From positions 35,178,585-35,242,584 of the forward strand of contig NC_088101.1 in the NCBI RefSeq assembly GCF_036370855.1: 64,000 nt of DNA. The letters run 5' to 3'. Positions 27,901-42,900 of the stretch are shown one piece after another; the stretch's first letter is position 1, and each line of letters starts with the position of its first letter. Source of the stretch: Dromaius novaehollandiae. Taxonomy: Eukaryota; Chordata; Aves; Casuariiformes; Dromaiidae. Position numbers and translations under genes: made by a program. Below the pieces are notes generated by a model. The model was not told the origin of the DNA, made no database searches, and saw nothing but the letters and a program-made list of their open reading frames with translations.

Positions 27901-30900
27901 TTCTGCAACTGTTTGCCAACTACTTCCTGATATTTTGCAACTACCTCCTGATATTTGCACTAACACCGATCTGCAAGCACTCAGAGAGAAGTACTGCACT
28001 AGATCACATTGCTACAATTACACCTACTCATGGGAAGACTGTAGAAAGTTAGCCATTGTCATGGGCAGTGCCAAGTTTTTCCTTAACTAAATCAAAAATG
28101 CTGTCAATGTTTCTTTACATAAAAGTCACAATTTCAACAAATACAAAAACCAGACAAACGGTTGACCAGTTTGCAGTTTGTTCGCTCCTTTGACTATTCT
28201 TTTTACCTACTACCTAACAGTCTAGAGAAGCTGTAACTTAGTCATTTGTATTATGGTTCATTGGAATTCATTGTTTCTTCTCCATGCTTCAGTTAAGTTC
28301 TCACTTGGATGAAGAATTTGCATTGGAATTTTATTAATATTTCAAATTATCACATCATCTTTCCATTTGCTTATGATGTTAGCAGACTGGAAATTTTTCT
28401 TGGGTTCCTTAAGCATACTAATTTTGTGGGAAAAACATCAGCCAATGCATCTTAGCCACACAAGTACATGACTAGGAACAAAAAAGATACTGTTTTCAAT
28501 TAGGACTATTTTTTTATATATATATATATTTGAAAGGTTTACCAGAATACTTAGGGGTGAGGACTTCAAACTGCGATGGGAGTGGTAAAAGCGCTTTTAC
28601 CACCCCGTGAAAATTTATTCAATTTGTCAACATTTTAAAATTTAGGGAGAAAAGAAAAACTCCAAAGTTTGAGTATGTTTCATTGATAAAATTTAACAGA
28701 TTTCTAGAAATGTATACAAAATATAAACCAAATTTTATTTCTTACCTCCAGTTCTCTGTTGCCCAATGACAACATTTGGAAAAATGGACTCTTCATATTC
28801 TCGAAGGTGAGGCAGATAGCAGTACATGTTTGTAAGATGCATGGGGAGTTTTCTGGTGAGATTTAATACTTTCCACTTCATACCATCTTAAAGAAACAAC
28901 AAATCCACACATGTACATATAGTAAAAATCTAGCTGCAAAGACCATTATTCAAACTGTTCTCCTCAATTAAATATTAGATTGCCACACACAAGGTTATTC
29001 AACCAGAACCATTTATCAAAAAATATGTTATATTTCACACATGAATACTTCATGGTGGTTAATAAATAGCTTGTCTGGTGACTGATTCCTGTTTCAGTCT
29101 AATGCAAGTTTCCCAGTTTCTCTAGTATATCTCAGGAATGGGCTTGACAGTCTCAGGAATGAGTTTATGGTAATGCATTACAATAGCACATGTACACCCC
29201 AGTCGGACTGAACCCCTCCTGCGGTAACTAGTTGAGAATTCCATTGTATGATCCACCTCACACCCAGAAAATAATGCAAAGCTCCAATCCTGAACTCCCT
29301 GTGGAACTCCCTCTGGAGTTCTCAGTGCATAGATAGCTGCAGGATTGGGCCTAACTTAAAATACAATAAACAGTTATTTTTAAATGCAGCTGGAGAAAAC
29401 TAGTACATTTTTTGCACAGGTGGCAGTTTTTTTTTTAAACTGACAAAAATAAATACAGATTATGATTCATAAATTTCTTAGTAACTTAACTTCATAAAGT
29501 TCGATGCTTTCCCATGAATGTAATACATGGTAATTTTCAGTATGTACATGAAGGGACCAATCAGAAGCCATTAGGTTATAAAGTCCTATGACAAAGAGGA
29601 CAATCAGACCCAAGCCTTTAAAAAAGGAGAATCAGATTCAAGCCTTTAAAAAAAAATTCAAAAACAAAAAATGGTAGTAGTTAACAGGAAAAAAGAGGGA
29701 ATATTTATTCTCTACTATTGTAAAATGAAGATGAAAAAGTTAGGATACTTATTAACATTAAAATAACTGAAGTATGACTTTTTAAAAACAAACCTATTTT
29801 AAAAAACAAGCTATATAAAAAACAGATAACATTTACTAATTTATATTTCTTTATGTAAACATTCCTGAATGTTCCAGTGGTGTTAAACATTCTTTAGAAT
29901 AAATTTAAAGAACTACTAAAACCTGAACAATCTGCTTCTAAAATTACTATAAAATCACTTATAAGCTTGTAAAAAAATGTAATAGTTAATGTGAGATACC
30001 AATAGGAGCACAGATGACAGGCACAATGCAATTAAAAAAAAGAAAGGGGGAGGATAATCTGAAAGGATTAAAAGGAAGACTATATCGTATGGGAGGAAGA
30101 ATAGTAAATGGTCCTTCTAATCTTTAACAAAACTGCTTGTAAACAAAACTTAAAATTACTCCAGGCTATATATTAACCAGTCATCTAAAGGCTTAAATCT
30201 TATCTTCCTGACACAGGCAGCATATGGCTCTCATACTACAATTTTGTCTGTCATTCTCAGTTACTGAATTTATCTATACCCTACTAGCTACCCACAAGGT
30301 GCTTGTCTTGCCCTGAAAGAAAAGAAAGCTCCCATGAATTTGCCTAAGGTAATTCATACCTCAGTGAATACCTCCTCCAGACACTTTAACCAGCTGTGTA
30401 AAGAGGCTGGTGCTAGGGGACTTCATGATATCAGAACAATACCTCAAGTAAATTTAGCCAACGAAATCATTTTAACACCCTTCCAAGAAACAGAAAGCTT
30501 GAAAACCCACAGTTTCACAGTCAGTAGAGCAGCACAGGGCTTATTGACTTAAATAGAAAGTTATTTTGCCTAAGAAAGGCACCTGGGATAAATCCCCAAA
30601 TTTACCACTGTTAAAAGTTACTTAAAACAATCCCTACAAATGACTATATTCAGCTTTATTCATCCAATTAGACCAACACAGCCAGAAGCTTACCAAGTAG
30701 GCAATATCTGTTTGAAGTTCTTCAGCATCCAAGATACTCCCAACAAAAATGATAGATTGCCAGAGATTCCCCCCCTCTCCAGAACACTGTTTCAGTTTTC
30801 AAAAACAATTTAATTTATATTTCTAGACTTCACTGTATGAAAGACACCCACAGCTCCTCCCACTTTGCTTTGGCATTAAACATATTGGAATTTTATTGGA

Positions 30901-33900
30901 TAGAAACTTTTTTCTTACTGCCTTCCTAACTTTTCAAGGACTTTCCACTTTTATAAGAAAGAGAAAATAGTTTCTGTTGAGGGCTGGGCAAAGGATATTA
31001 GTTCTACTATATGTGATAAAACATGGTTGGAATGGGAAGCAGGAGACTAAGTAAAAATAGAAGAAAAAACATTCAGTGATGTTTAAGAAATTTTTGCTTT
31101 GAATCCCATGAATTGACAACAACTTCGACGAACTTTCCGATGTTCGTTTGGCTTCAATAAGAATAAAAATGGCAGGAGAAGGGAGACTTGTGCTCTCCTC
31201 TACTGTTATGTGCATTAGGCAAGAACTCTTTGTTCGCAGTACGTGAGGCTACCAGTGGTGACAACATGCTCTCTATTTTAATACTTACAAGGCCACAATG
31301 CTGCTAACAGTTAAACATTTGATTATAAGCATCTGAACAGTCCCACTGAATTAATATTGGATAAATAGAAATAAACAAAATAAATAGGAATAAACAAAAA
31401 GAGGCAAGGGAGAACAGGGTAAGAAACCAAGCTGACTACACAGAACCGGAATGCATCATGTTCCTTCTTCCCTTTCACAGCCCTGGTTAATTCCCTCTAT
31501 TAAGTAGCAGCCTGCTGTACTGAATGCAAAGAAGGATGTAAAACAAATAGTTTTCAGTAGCATTCAGAGTTTTAAGTCCAGGTTTGTTGTGTAACACTCC
31601 AAGGACAGAGGTACCCCATCTAGTTTTCCTCTTTCTCCAGGAAAGTAGCTCTTCCGGTCCTGACAAGGAGGCATAATGGGCAGATCCTGCATTACTTTAC
31701 TGTTTCTTTTAGGAGACAGAACCAGATCATCTAATCTGTTATCTGCAACTACCAGTGCACAGAGTTGATAAAAAAGTAGACTGCAGGACAGTAGCATCTA
31801 ATATATTTTTTTAAATAAATGAATAAGAACTTTAATTAAAAAATAGGAAGAAGCTAGATCACTAGAATAAACTTAATTGCATTTTGGTGTTCATTTTCCT
31901 AAAAAAAATTTAAAAAGCAGACCCTGCCCCCACCCCCAAATTACAGCCTTAGTATTTATCAATGTGTAATGGCATACTAAAAGCTGGTCAAAATAGCTTA
32001 TTTAGTGCTCTGTAGTTGGCACCAAAAAAAGTGAATAAACTCTGTAAAAAGCTAGATTAAAAAAGAGTGAACAGCATTTACTTGTGCTTACCACGGTGAC
32101 ATCACTGCAGTCTGTTTTGATCCCAGTTTTCTTCTTATTTGTTTAATTAGTAACAGATCCTATATAAAGAGTGGCTAGAGATTGCTTTCCCACTCATTTT
32201 TTAAAGGAACTTTTACCTAATGCTGATATCACTAAATCAGTGATTTTTCTTTCCACACCACTGGTAAACAAACACGAGCACAGAAAACTCTAATCCTTGA
32301 AGACAGTACATTTTTATACATACAAACCTGTATGATTTGTTGTTGAGTTCACTGCTTTTGCAACTACACGTTTAATTTCACCTAGGACATTGCTCAGTTC
32401 ATGTGATCTTTTTTTGTTTTCTTTTTCAGCATATAATAGTCTTTGATGAAGTTCCAGAAGCTGGGTTTTGTACATGTCTAAGTCATTTCCTGCAATGAGA
32501 ACGTAATTTCTTCTAAAAATGGTTAATTATGTAATAGAATAAAGAAAAAGTTTAAGAATACAAGACAGTCCAGAAGAAGACATGACCAGGAGAGTATAAA
32601 CAATTAAAAAAAGAGGCAATTCAAAGTTTACTCATTGAACAAAGAAGTCTGGAAGAGTATTAAGAAGTAGAGACACAGTTTAGGGAGCACAGGTTGCTTA
32701 AAGTCTTGAAAGTGAAGACAAGAAGTCAGAATGTGACATCAGTAATAAGGAAAAAGTCAGTCAAAAACTATGAATTGCAGGAAAGGTATTATCCAGTAAA
32801 ATCAACATTTTTCAGTAATGACAAATCCTGATGACCCCTTGTTACGCTGAAAAGAGTAATTATATAGTGGCTTTTCTCTTGTATAAAACAGCTATTAAGT
32901 TTTTTTAAAAAAGGTTTTTATATAAAACATACAGTTATATCTCTCTATATATAAAGGTATGCAGTCTTCATCTATGACTGAAAAAGTGGCTGAAGTACAT
33001 GAAGAACCATTAGAAAGAATGGTTATTTGAACTCCTGGATATATTTACTTCTCTAGACAACTGAATTTGTGCTGTCTTGAAAGTTATCTTTGTAATTTTT
33101 AGACCTTCTTTGATTAAATAGCCTACAATCATATCCAGATCAGGAACACTTTCGTCTGAATAATAGTTAACAGACACCTCTGCTTTTTACGTAACATTCT
33201 CACACAAGTTCCTTTACGGAAGATCCACTTTCATAAGAAGCAATGACATAAAGCAAGTACTGTTAGTCTCATATACAGAACTTCTTACTTATCACAGATT
33301 ATATACAAGACTCATAATTTATCAATGCCTTCACTGTCTCATTGCCATGTGAACAAAGGCCGTTAGATTTGTTAAAACTGACATAAGGCCACACTTCAGT
33401 AATGTCACTCAGTGTAGGTCCATCTGAATAAAAAAAAAAAAAAAAAAAAAAAAAGGAAAAAAAAAAGCTGGGGTTCTCAAGCTGAGGAACTGACCTGAAA
33501 ACTACAGGAAAACCACATGAAAAGACAGTATCAAAAGAATAGGTGAAATGTCAGAACTTTGCTATTCTTATCTATAACATATCTGCAGGGGAGTTAGTAT
33601 GAAAAACAAACATAAGTGTAACAACCAAAAAGTTACTTTAGTCTGTTTTATAATATAATGATATGCAACTTAATATGAAAAGATTGTCCCCATTCTCAGA
33701 AACTACTTTCCCAGCTTAACTACTTAACAATTCAATTTTCTACTGGTATGCATTAGGAAAAAAAAAAAGAAATTTCACACAAATTATGGATTTCACAAGA
33801 GTTTTACTAGAAAAAATTGAAATTTGACAAAAAATGAAAGAGGAGACTTTAAAACTCAGCATTAACAAACATTTTAAAGTCAAATGCCATTGTTCAGACA

Positions 33901-36900
33901 CTTCTCCCATTCTGTTCTTAGACTGTGCTGAGTCCCATCCTCAGCAGGACTCATTTGCTATGATCCACCATTGTCTCAGCAAAAGTGAAGCCAAGGGATT
34001 CTAGCCTGTAGAAGAGACTAAGAGGAAAAGGCACTTATATTATATTTTTGTGACAATCTGCAGAGGCATTTCAAACTGAAATTATTTTGCTTTTTAGCTA
34101 AAGGGTTTCTCCACTTGGAGTAAGTAGAAGCCCTTATCACTTAATTAAGGACTTATCAAGACCATAATTTAACCAATAAATGTGTGACTGCAAGGCCCCA
34201 AAATCTAAAAAGATATAGGAAGAGAGTAGTTTAGAAAAAGCATTTTAAAAATAAAACATGTCATCTGTGTTATTATTAATGGTCTCAATGAAAAAGTGAA
34301 AGTTAATTAAAAGTAAGTTTGCTAAAATGCACATAAAAAGGCTTCTAAAATTTCCTGACAGTCTTAAAAATGTTTTGACCTGTAAGAAAGGCATAAGTAG
34401 AAGGAGTCTGTATGAAGCAACTAGGAATGTAAATTCAGGGTTCTGGCATGGAGAGGAAAATTGAATTATTTCAGCTGTGTGTAACAAGAAAGTTTGGGGT
34501 TACTTAAGTAGGTTTCCCTTAAAAAGAACCAGAATAAATAAATAAATGAAAGGACAAATGAGAAAGTAGATGCAGATTACATCTTTTAAGAATTGCAGGG
34601 GAAAAGTGAAGTTTAAAATAGTTTTCCAAGACAAATCTGTCATGAGGTATGAGGCTACAGAGCTAGAACCCTGAGACAGTGAAAATATTGGAGCACATAA
34701 TGAAGATCTCCCTTATCAAATACTATTTAGAAATATATTTTTTTGTTTTATGCTTATCTTTCACAGTTGTTTCCAGTGTTATAATTCAACCTTCAGCTTT
34801 TTGCTTTAGATTAAAAACTTCTGTTTCTATTTCATTCTTACGCATGGTTTCAACAGAGTTAAGGGACTGACTGGCATTAGTCACAATGCTTACACAGCAA
34901 GAAAGTGATTCCAGATAGAGCATCGATACATGTAAACACAGTGGAAATTTATCCTGTAATTCCAAGACAAATTCAGAGATGTATATTAAAGATGCAGTAA
35001 AAGATGGGCGTTCTTCTTTAAACTGCAATATTTTGGAAGTTAGTATTTTGGGAGCATCGAGTGCCAAGAAAGAGTAGAGATATAACCCTAAATGAAAAGT
35101 TCCACGTGTTCCTTCTGGCAAGATGCAAACAATAGAGAGCAAGCCCACAAGCTTAGGACAAAAACATGTTATCATGTGATGTTGCTTAAAGCTTTTGACA
35201 AAGAGAATCGATCATCCTGTAAGACAGAGATTTCTGCTGGCATGTTTCATAATTAAATGCTGGAAACGGCTATTCCATAGCCGTTTCCAGTGCTGTAATA
35301 GCATCAAATTTTGCTAAACTGAATTCCCTCAGTACAATTATGCTATAGGAAGAATCAATAATTAAACCACAAATGAATAACAACATTTATAGTCTCTCTC
35401 TCTCTGTTTACAATTCTTTTAGCTACCTAGTGTCAATATGACTCAAAACTACCAGTGCTGACGTTTTGGCATGCACCAAGTACTTGTATTTTCACTAGCT
35501 TATTTTTCAGGTGTGCCTACCTTAACATTGTAGATGCCTCTGCCAAAAAGATCAATACTCAGCTACCACTGAGGGCAGCCAAAGAGGCTAGCATTTGTAA
35601 TGGGCCTTTCCTATTTCTTCAGGCCAGAAGAGGGAAACCACACTTTCGAGTCTTTCAGAATTAAACCCTTAATAGAGCAAGATTTCTAATATTTGCATAT
35701 CTCATTCAATTTTGACAGCTAGTGAAGCAAGAATTTGAAAAAAGGAATGAGTATTCATTTGTCCTTAGTGAAGAATAAATTGTTATTAAACATATAAGCT
35801 TCTATGGTTTGAAATAGAACAAGAAATAACAAGCTATTAGATCATATATAAATAAGATTACTGTTAATTAACCTTTGGCAAAAACTGTATGTTTAAAATA
35901 CAGTACTGAAGTTTTTATATTTTGTTGTGCAATAGTATAGGCACAAACACTTATTACTGATATTATTGTAGCAAGCTAAGAAGATAAAATTAGAAACATT
36001 ATGAAACTACACTCTACAGACATTTAAGTGTTTATTAAATGCATACCTATTTTAGTGTGCATGTGGAGAGGGGGTGTTCTTTAAGTATCTAAGGATCTAC
36101 ACCAGAACTTTAATGATTGTTTCTGATTTCCAGCAGCTTTCTTGGAAAGAACAGACAGAGGCTTTTTATGAATATAACTCATTTTGGCAAGACAGGGAGG
36201 GCCCAGAAAAAGGAGTTTCAGATATATCGCAATACACTCTCTCTATCCCTAACGATAGTCTTACCTAACAACATCCAGTCTACAAAAGGGTAGACTATCT
36301 ATCTGCAAAGGGCAGTATCAGGATAAAAAGACAGAGTAGCAAAAAGACCAGGACCTATGGCAAAACTACAAAAAGCAGGTGAAGATAAAGGCTTCTTTTC
36401 CACTTTGATAGGCTGAAGATTAATCACTCTGATGGACTAAGGAAATCCTACTAAGAAATCCCAATGGGGTTACACTGGCTAAAATCCAGGGGAAAAAAAA
36501 AAAAAAACAGAATCAATGATAACATTCAAAGCTTTGTGACAAATCTTCAGCTCTACTACAGCAGTTGTTCTGATTGTTTACTACGCTGTCGTATGCTAGT
36601 GTAATTCTAAGATGGCAATACTTAAGATGGTTTTAAATGCAGTCTTGCGTTATCTCCTAACATGCATACATTTATGTAACTCTTTGCACTGGAAACTAAA
36701 ATTGTTTAGAAACTTTTAGAAACAATACTAATCTCTAAAACAAATACTCATTCTGAAAGTCAAAGGATTGTTTCTCTCAGCTTCACACACACGTACTTCC
36801 CATTATCATGAAGGCTTCTAGTTTTACTAACAATTGATTTCTGGCAATATAAGAGAGCTCTGGAACAATTTCATCAATATCTCCTTCTAATATTCAAGAG

Positions 36901-39900
36901 GAAAAAGAAAATTAAAGCAAAATTGGGAGCGGCAGCATGAAGCGAAGAAAAGCCCCAGAGCCCAGCAGTACAATAACCTCTCTCCTATTTCTTGATTACA
37001 AGCTACATTGTTTACCATACTCTACAACACCTTCTTTCAGAAAATCACTTTTGGTAATGCCCTGTATAAAAGAAAACTAAACAATCACACTAACTGCAAA
37101 AGATCTTGTCATACTCTGTACTTGGAACCACTGCTCACTGTTCAAGTTAATGAAGCATATTAAAGCATTCAAGCATGCATTGCGCTAATAACTGTGGCGG
37201 TTTATTGACTTCCTGTAACTGATCTAAAATAGATAGACCTTCCTAAGTCTTCTTATTAGACACTTTGCAAGCTCAGGCTTTGTTCTGTCAGAATGAGGAG
37301 GAAAAATCCCCCACACAATGCCTCTTAGTTCAGAACACCTAGTTCTTAAACAAACACTTAAATTCAGCAATGCGCTGATGTCTAAAGGTATTTATGCACC
37401 CGTCTAGATAAGGGCACCTTCCTGAATTTGTGCCTGATATAAAAATATCTTGTTCATAATGCCACAGCACAGAATTACTTGCATCTCCCAATAGGTTAGA
37501 GATAACCAAGATAAAGTACCACAAATTCAGACGCAGCTTCACCTGCACTGGGTACATTCACCCATTATGTTCAATCTTGGTTAGAAGTGGGGAATTGTTG
37601 AGCCTTACCCATAGGACACAACATATCTTAACACGTATCTTAAATCTTCAGGAGCCTCTGAAGTGAGAGCCAGTGCTCGGGTTGGTTTATTTTACACAGT
37701 TGAAATGGAAAATTTAAATGAGTGAGTGGAGAATTGTTTCCACTCATCTGTCTTATCCATGCTCTGAAAGAGATGACAATTGCTATGGCTGATGCTGGAG
37801 TCTAGAAACAGGAGGAGAAAAGTTGACTTTAGCTAGGCACAATTCTCATCTGGTTGGTTGAAACCCTTGCCCAGCTGTGATACTGGAATATGAAATACAG
37901 AAGTTTGGTAGGCCAATGCATAGGGTTTAACCTGCAGTGAGGATATTCTAACCATGTTTTCACAGCTCTTCACATAGGTATCCAACTGAACAGCATAACT
38001 AGGTGGGAGTATGTTCTGTCAGTGGTCTACTTGTCTTTGATAGTATCCGTATTAGGAGCTCCAAGGCAGCAGGGGCCAGTGCAGGGACATTGTATTAACC
38101 CAGTGACACCAAAGAAGAACAGTGGGCCAGCAGTTTTGTTGTATAGGAAGCTAGGGTTCTTCAGTGCCCATACTAAGGAGAGAACCAAAATCATATATCA
38201 GTACTAACACCCCCCCCCCCAACCCTTACAGGGTTAACTGAAGATCAAAGTTAATCACTGAATTTTTAAATTTTATAACGAATAAGGGCCTACTATTGTT
38301 TTTGGCATAGCATATATCTGGCATATATCTTTGTAAATCCATTTATATACTATATTTAACTGAAAATAGATAAGCAATTTTGTTTAAAAGAAAATAAAAC
38401 TAAGTTCTAATAGTGAATTACCTTAAATGCTGGCAAAAAATCCTCAATCCTCATTTTAGATTTAAGTCTTTTCCTGTATTAGAACCTAGTGAAAAGTCAT
38501 CTTAAAATATTCACTTGGAACATTAATGTACAGGAAGGCAATAGAAAAGAAGTGGAAAAATGTATAAATTGAAGGATATTCCATATCCATATAATTGGTG
38601 TATTTTGGTTTTAACATAGTAATGTTAGCAACAGTATGGGTTCTTAATAGCAATGGAAAATTCTTATTTGAATATGGTCTTTATCAGATAAGTAAAATAC
38701 ACTCATTCACTTAGGACGATTAAATAGTTACTGCTTCATTCTGGTTAATATTTCAAGTATTTTTACTGTTCTGCCTGATGTAGCAACAATCACTCATTTA
38801 TACACTCATGTAATCAAATGCCTATCAACGAAAGTATTTCTGGATAAAATCGTATTCTTCCAGGAGTGTGCAGCATTAGGAAAGCATGAAGGTCACATAT
38901 TTACACTTAAGTACAGGTTATGATGATACGCTGCACAGCAAACAGAAAGAGGTCAGAAGTGTTCCTTATTCCTTCCTCCACGAAGAACAACAGTAACTAG
39001 TCTCATTTTGTACCTGAATCTTTACAGGATTTATGACTCAGTTCCTCTGCTTCTGAAGACAAGGCAGCCATTATTCCTGCCAAATTAATTGCAAAAAGCA
39101 CCAGACTCTTAGTGCAGTAAATGACATATTTAGAAGCCAGTAAATCTACACAGCTTTCATAAGTCTTGGATACAAATTTTGGTATAAAATTGGGGATCAG
39201 TAAATACACTCTCTCAAGCCCCACTTGAGATGCTTGTATGTTATTTAAATATCAAAATGCAACACTATGCAAAGAATCTGAATAAGTAATAAATGGATAG
39301 GAGGAACTATTCTCTTACTGCACTCTGCATTTTGGCCACATCCTGCCTGCGCACTGGGAAAAAACCCTGATGCACAATAACCTCTGCAGCAAACGTGTGC
39401 ATGAAGAAAAGGAGGGAAGATTCGGCCTTCCAGTCAATCCCTTGGTCTGGGCTCCTGGGGGCCTAGCACTGGTGGTTAGACACAGCCTAACAGGCCTAAA
39501 GCAGACAGGAAAATTGGTCTCTGCATGTTCATAAATCTGAATAAAGCGAAGAGAGAATGGTGTGATTCAAGACTCCTTGTCAGCCTGTCAGTTTGCCACT
39601 ATTTAATTGAAGCTTTGAGCCAGAGTGTGCCAGTTGGGTCTGCATCGGTCAGCCTGCAAAGAGCTCTGTCACAGATGCCAGAACCACCTGGACAGCTCTG
39701 CTTGGGGTGCACAGCAGGAGCAGTGGCTGGCTAGCTGAAGCACTGCATCACACCATACACAGAAGATAGTTAGAAATAAAAGCTAAAATGCATAATCGGT
39801 TGTTTCTGCTAGCGTGTACATTACTTTATATCAGCTGAAAAAAACTGAGGCTTATCAGAAACCCTTATTACTGTCCCTCTTTTCCTGATGATAAGCTTTG

Positions 39901-42900
39901 TGAAGTAATGAAAAACTTAATATGTTAAACAATCTGCTAAGCCTTAAGTATACGTCTGAATGTGATGAAGTATGAACAGTTCCTCTTTTCTTCTCCCTCC
40001 CCAAAGAAATAATTAAAGAAATTCAGATTTCACTATTTTTAACTCAACTTATGTAGTAACATGTTTATATTCTTGTGACATCATATTTATCATCAGTTTC
40101 TCCCATCTACCATTCAAAGTTTAATTATGATTTACTTGGAGAAAGTATCCCACAAATTTAGGTGAAGAGGGCAGCAACACATAAATGAATTCAAAGAGAT
40201 CTAATCCTTAACTCATACATGCAACATGAAGAAGTATTGTCATGTGAGATGATCCTATTTACCTCACTGCTGTGATTTCTAGAAAATTCTCTGTTACTCC
40301 ATCAAGACACCACAGTTATTTTTCATTCAGGAACAGTCTTTCCTGTGAAGAAACTCTACATAAGTTCATAATAAGCTCTTACCTTATGATTATAAAAATA
40401 TATTTTTCAAGTGGGAAAAATAAAGTTTCTTACCTCCTTTTATACCTACTTTCTCTACTTTTTATACCTGTGATACTTCTTGTTGATTAATACTTGCATG
40501 GAAGACCCTAGTTAAAACTGGATAAGCAAATCACTATGTAAATCATAAGTTGTATACTGCTTTACATAACTACAAATCTATATGAGGAGTAATTATGTGA
40601 GAGCAAACACTTTTGGTCAGGAGATGAAGTAACAACTGGATTGCAACTCAGTTGCATTAACAGTAGACACGTCTGCATCATCCTAACAGCCTTTCCTACC
40701 CTCAGATGCAAACTGTTTGCTTCAGACAGGTTTTGCATAGGGCCTGGGGACGGACCAAGGAGCTCACAGCAAAACCATGCAGGATGTGGAACAGGTATTG
40801 CTACACCAGTCAACCTGATTACTTGCTAATTGCAGCCTGCAATCTGCAGTCTACAAGCACTCTGGAGAATGTTAAAGGAATAGTCGGTCGCATTACCACA
40901 CCAGGTTAGACACACAGTATCAGATTTGCTGAAGATCTGGTGATTACCAATCCTCTCTGTAACCACTTCATCATTCTTTTGCCACAAAACCATCAGTCTA
41001 CCAAAACCGAAATCTTTGCTTATATTTATTCATGAAGTAATGGAAAAACTCAATATGCAAACTTCCTTATAAAGATTTTTTTAAAGTTACATAGCAATAT
41101 AGGTCATTATCAAAGTCCACAATCCCTGATGTCTACTGACTTTATCAGACTCTGAACTTCAATCTTTTAAAGAACGTTTCTAATCCTGATGACTGTGAAG
41201 AGGAGCTTGAAAATATGATCTGGGTGTAAGTGATGCAGGAACATCTTCCCTGCCATGCCAATTCAAGTTACCTGTACTTGAATCAAGTCTCACATGTGCT
41301 AGTCAATACTCAAGTTGCACTGAGTAGTTACATTAGCAGCACAAAACAGCCAATTACTTACTGTACTGCTGTTATCAACAGCAAACAAACTTCAACTCAA
41401 ATCTTGCAAGCCAGCTAGCCCCTTAATATCTCAGGCTGAAGCTACTGATTTTTGTTTGCACAGAAATCAGGACAGAGACAAAACCTGATTTGCACTTCAA
41501 GTCAATACTGAAGGGCAGAAAGGCTGGACGCAACACTAAACACGAGTTTGCAGAACTATTTTTTATATTATTAGAGTACTTAAGTCTTGAGTTAGGATGC
41601 CCAGTCTCTAAATGTACAACACACACAAAGATTATTATTCCAATGTCACCATAATCCAAGAAACAGTAAATGGATGAATGGACAGAAACCAAAGGGAATA
41701 TTACTGCTTAATATGATACACTATAGTCAAAGATCAAGAGCAGGCTAAATGTTTTTTATGAGCAAAGCAGAGAAGGAAAATGAAATAACTATCTGGAGAT
41801 CTAACAAATATGAGGAAGAAAGCATGTCAGGAAAGAAAATTTGAAAAATAAATGAAAGAGATGGAAGCTGATGAGCAGGGACAGTACTTCACCTCTCAGT
41901 TACATGTGGGACAAGTGAAAAAGACATTAGAAGAAAAAAAAATCTCATGTTTGAGATGAGAGAAAAGTGGTAAAGAAACTCCTGTAGGGCTCCAGGTATG
42001 TCAATGGTGAGGTAAGTTCAATAACAGGGAAGGGAAGAAGAAGAAGAAGAGAGATTTAACAATACCTAAGCAGAGGTATCTGCCTGCTTTAGAAGAAAAA
42101 AATTAAATTCAGACTTCTTATATGGATATTTCCCAACACCAACAGGGCAGTATTTGGTTTCCCACTGACTTTCTGTGGGAAAAGTTAACAACATACTGTT
42201 GTTCTTGGTTTTTTTGGATAGACTGGAGGCGCTGTCTCGTAACAGCGCTCAGCAGCAAAGACTGTATCTCTCCAGTGAAATAAACTTAATACAAAGTCAT
42301 TTACCACATACTGTTACCTCCTCCTTTAATTATGATTATCAACTCTCTTCTTTACATATCTGTGAGACTTAATGCATTTAAGAGAGAGCACATTTCTGAA
42401 CATATTCTTTTGGCCCTATTGCTTTCTGTTCTAAAGTCTGTTTGTTTGTTTGTTTTTTAAAGTTAACAAAATTATCCTTCCACTCATTTTTTAATCAAAG
42501 GATTCCTCCCTACAAAGGCAGTTATAATACATAGTAAAAACAGAGGATCAGAATGTTTCTTAGTAAAGCAGGTGCTAATAATAATGAGGAGAATGATACC
42601 ACCTAAGAGGAATTAGTTACTTTGTTTGCTGTGGAAGAGACAAATTAAATCAATACATACACAGAGAGAAGAACCTCCCCCCCCCCCCCAAAAAAAAATC
42701 CAGAACATCAGCAGAGAAAGGCCAAAAAGAAATAACAATGAATAAAAACAGAATTTCAGCAAAGAGGAGTCACAAAATGCAAATCAGAAGATAAAATGGT
42801 GATGGGGTGTATTTGCAGACAGCACAAATGCTTTCATTCTGTCATCTCCTGAATCTTAGTTGCTTAAGCACCATATTCTTACTTCTGTTTCTCCTCCCAC

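Noticed and set aside
31564-31797. Minus-strand open frame in MGAT4D intron 2 with a moderately protein-like translation
   Set aside because: Short, unrecognised, no convincing splice sites; kept only as part of the intron description.
36074-36268. Plus-strand frame in intron 1 with Trp/Tyr/Glu-rich sequence
   Set aside because: Begins near a possible acceptor but matches nothing known, is antisense to the host gene and has no supporting neighbour exon.
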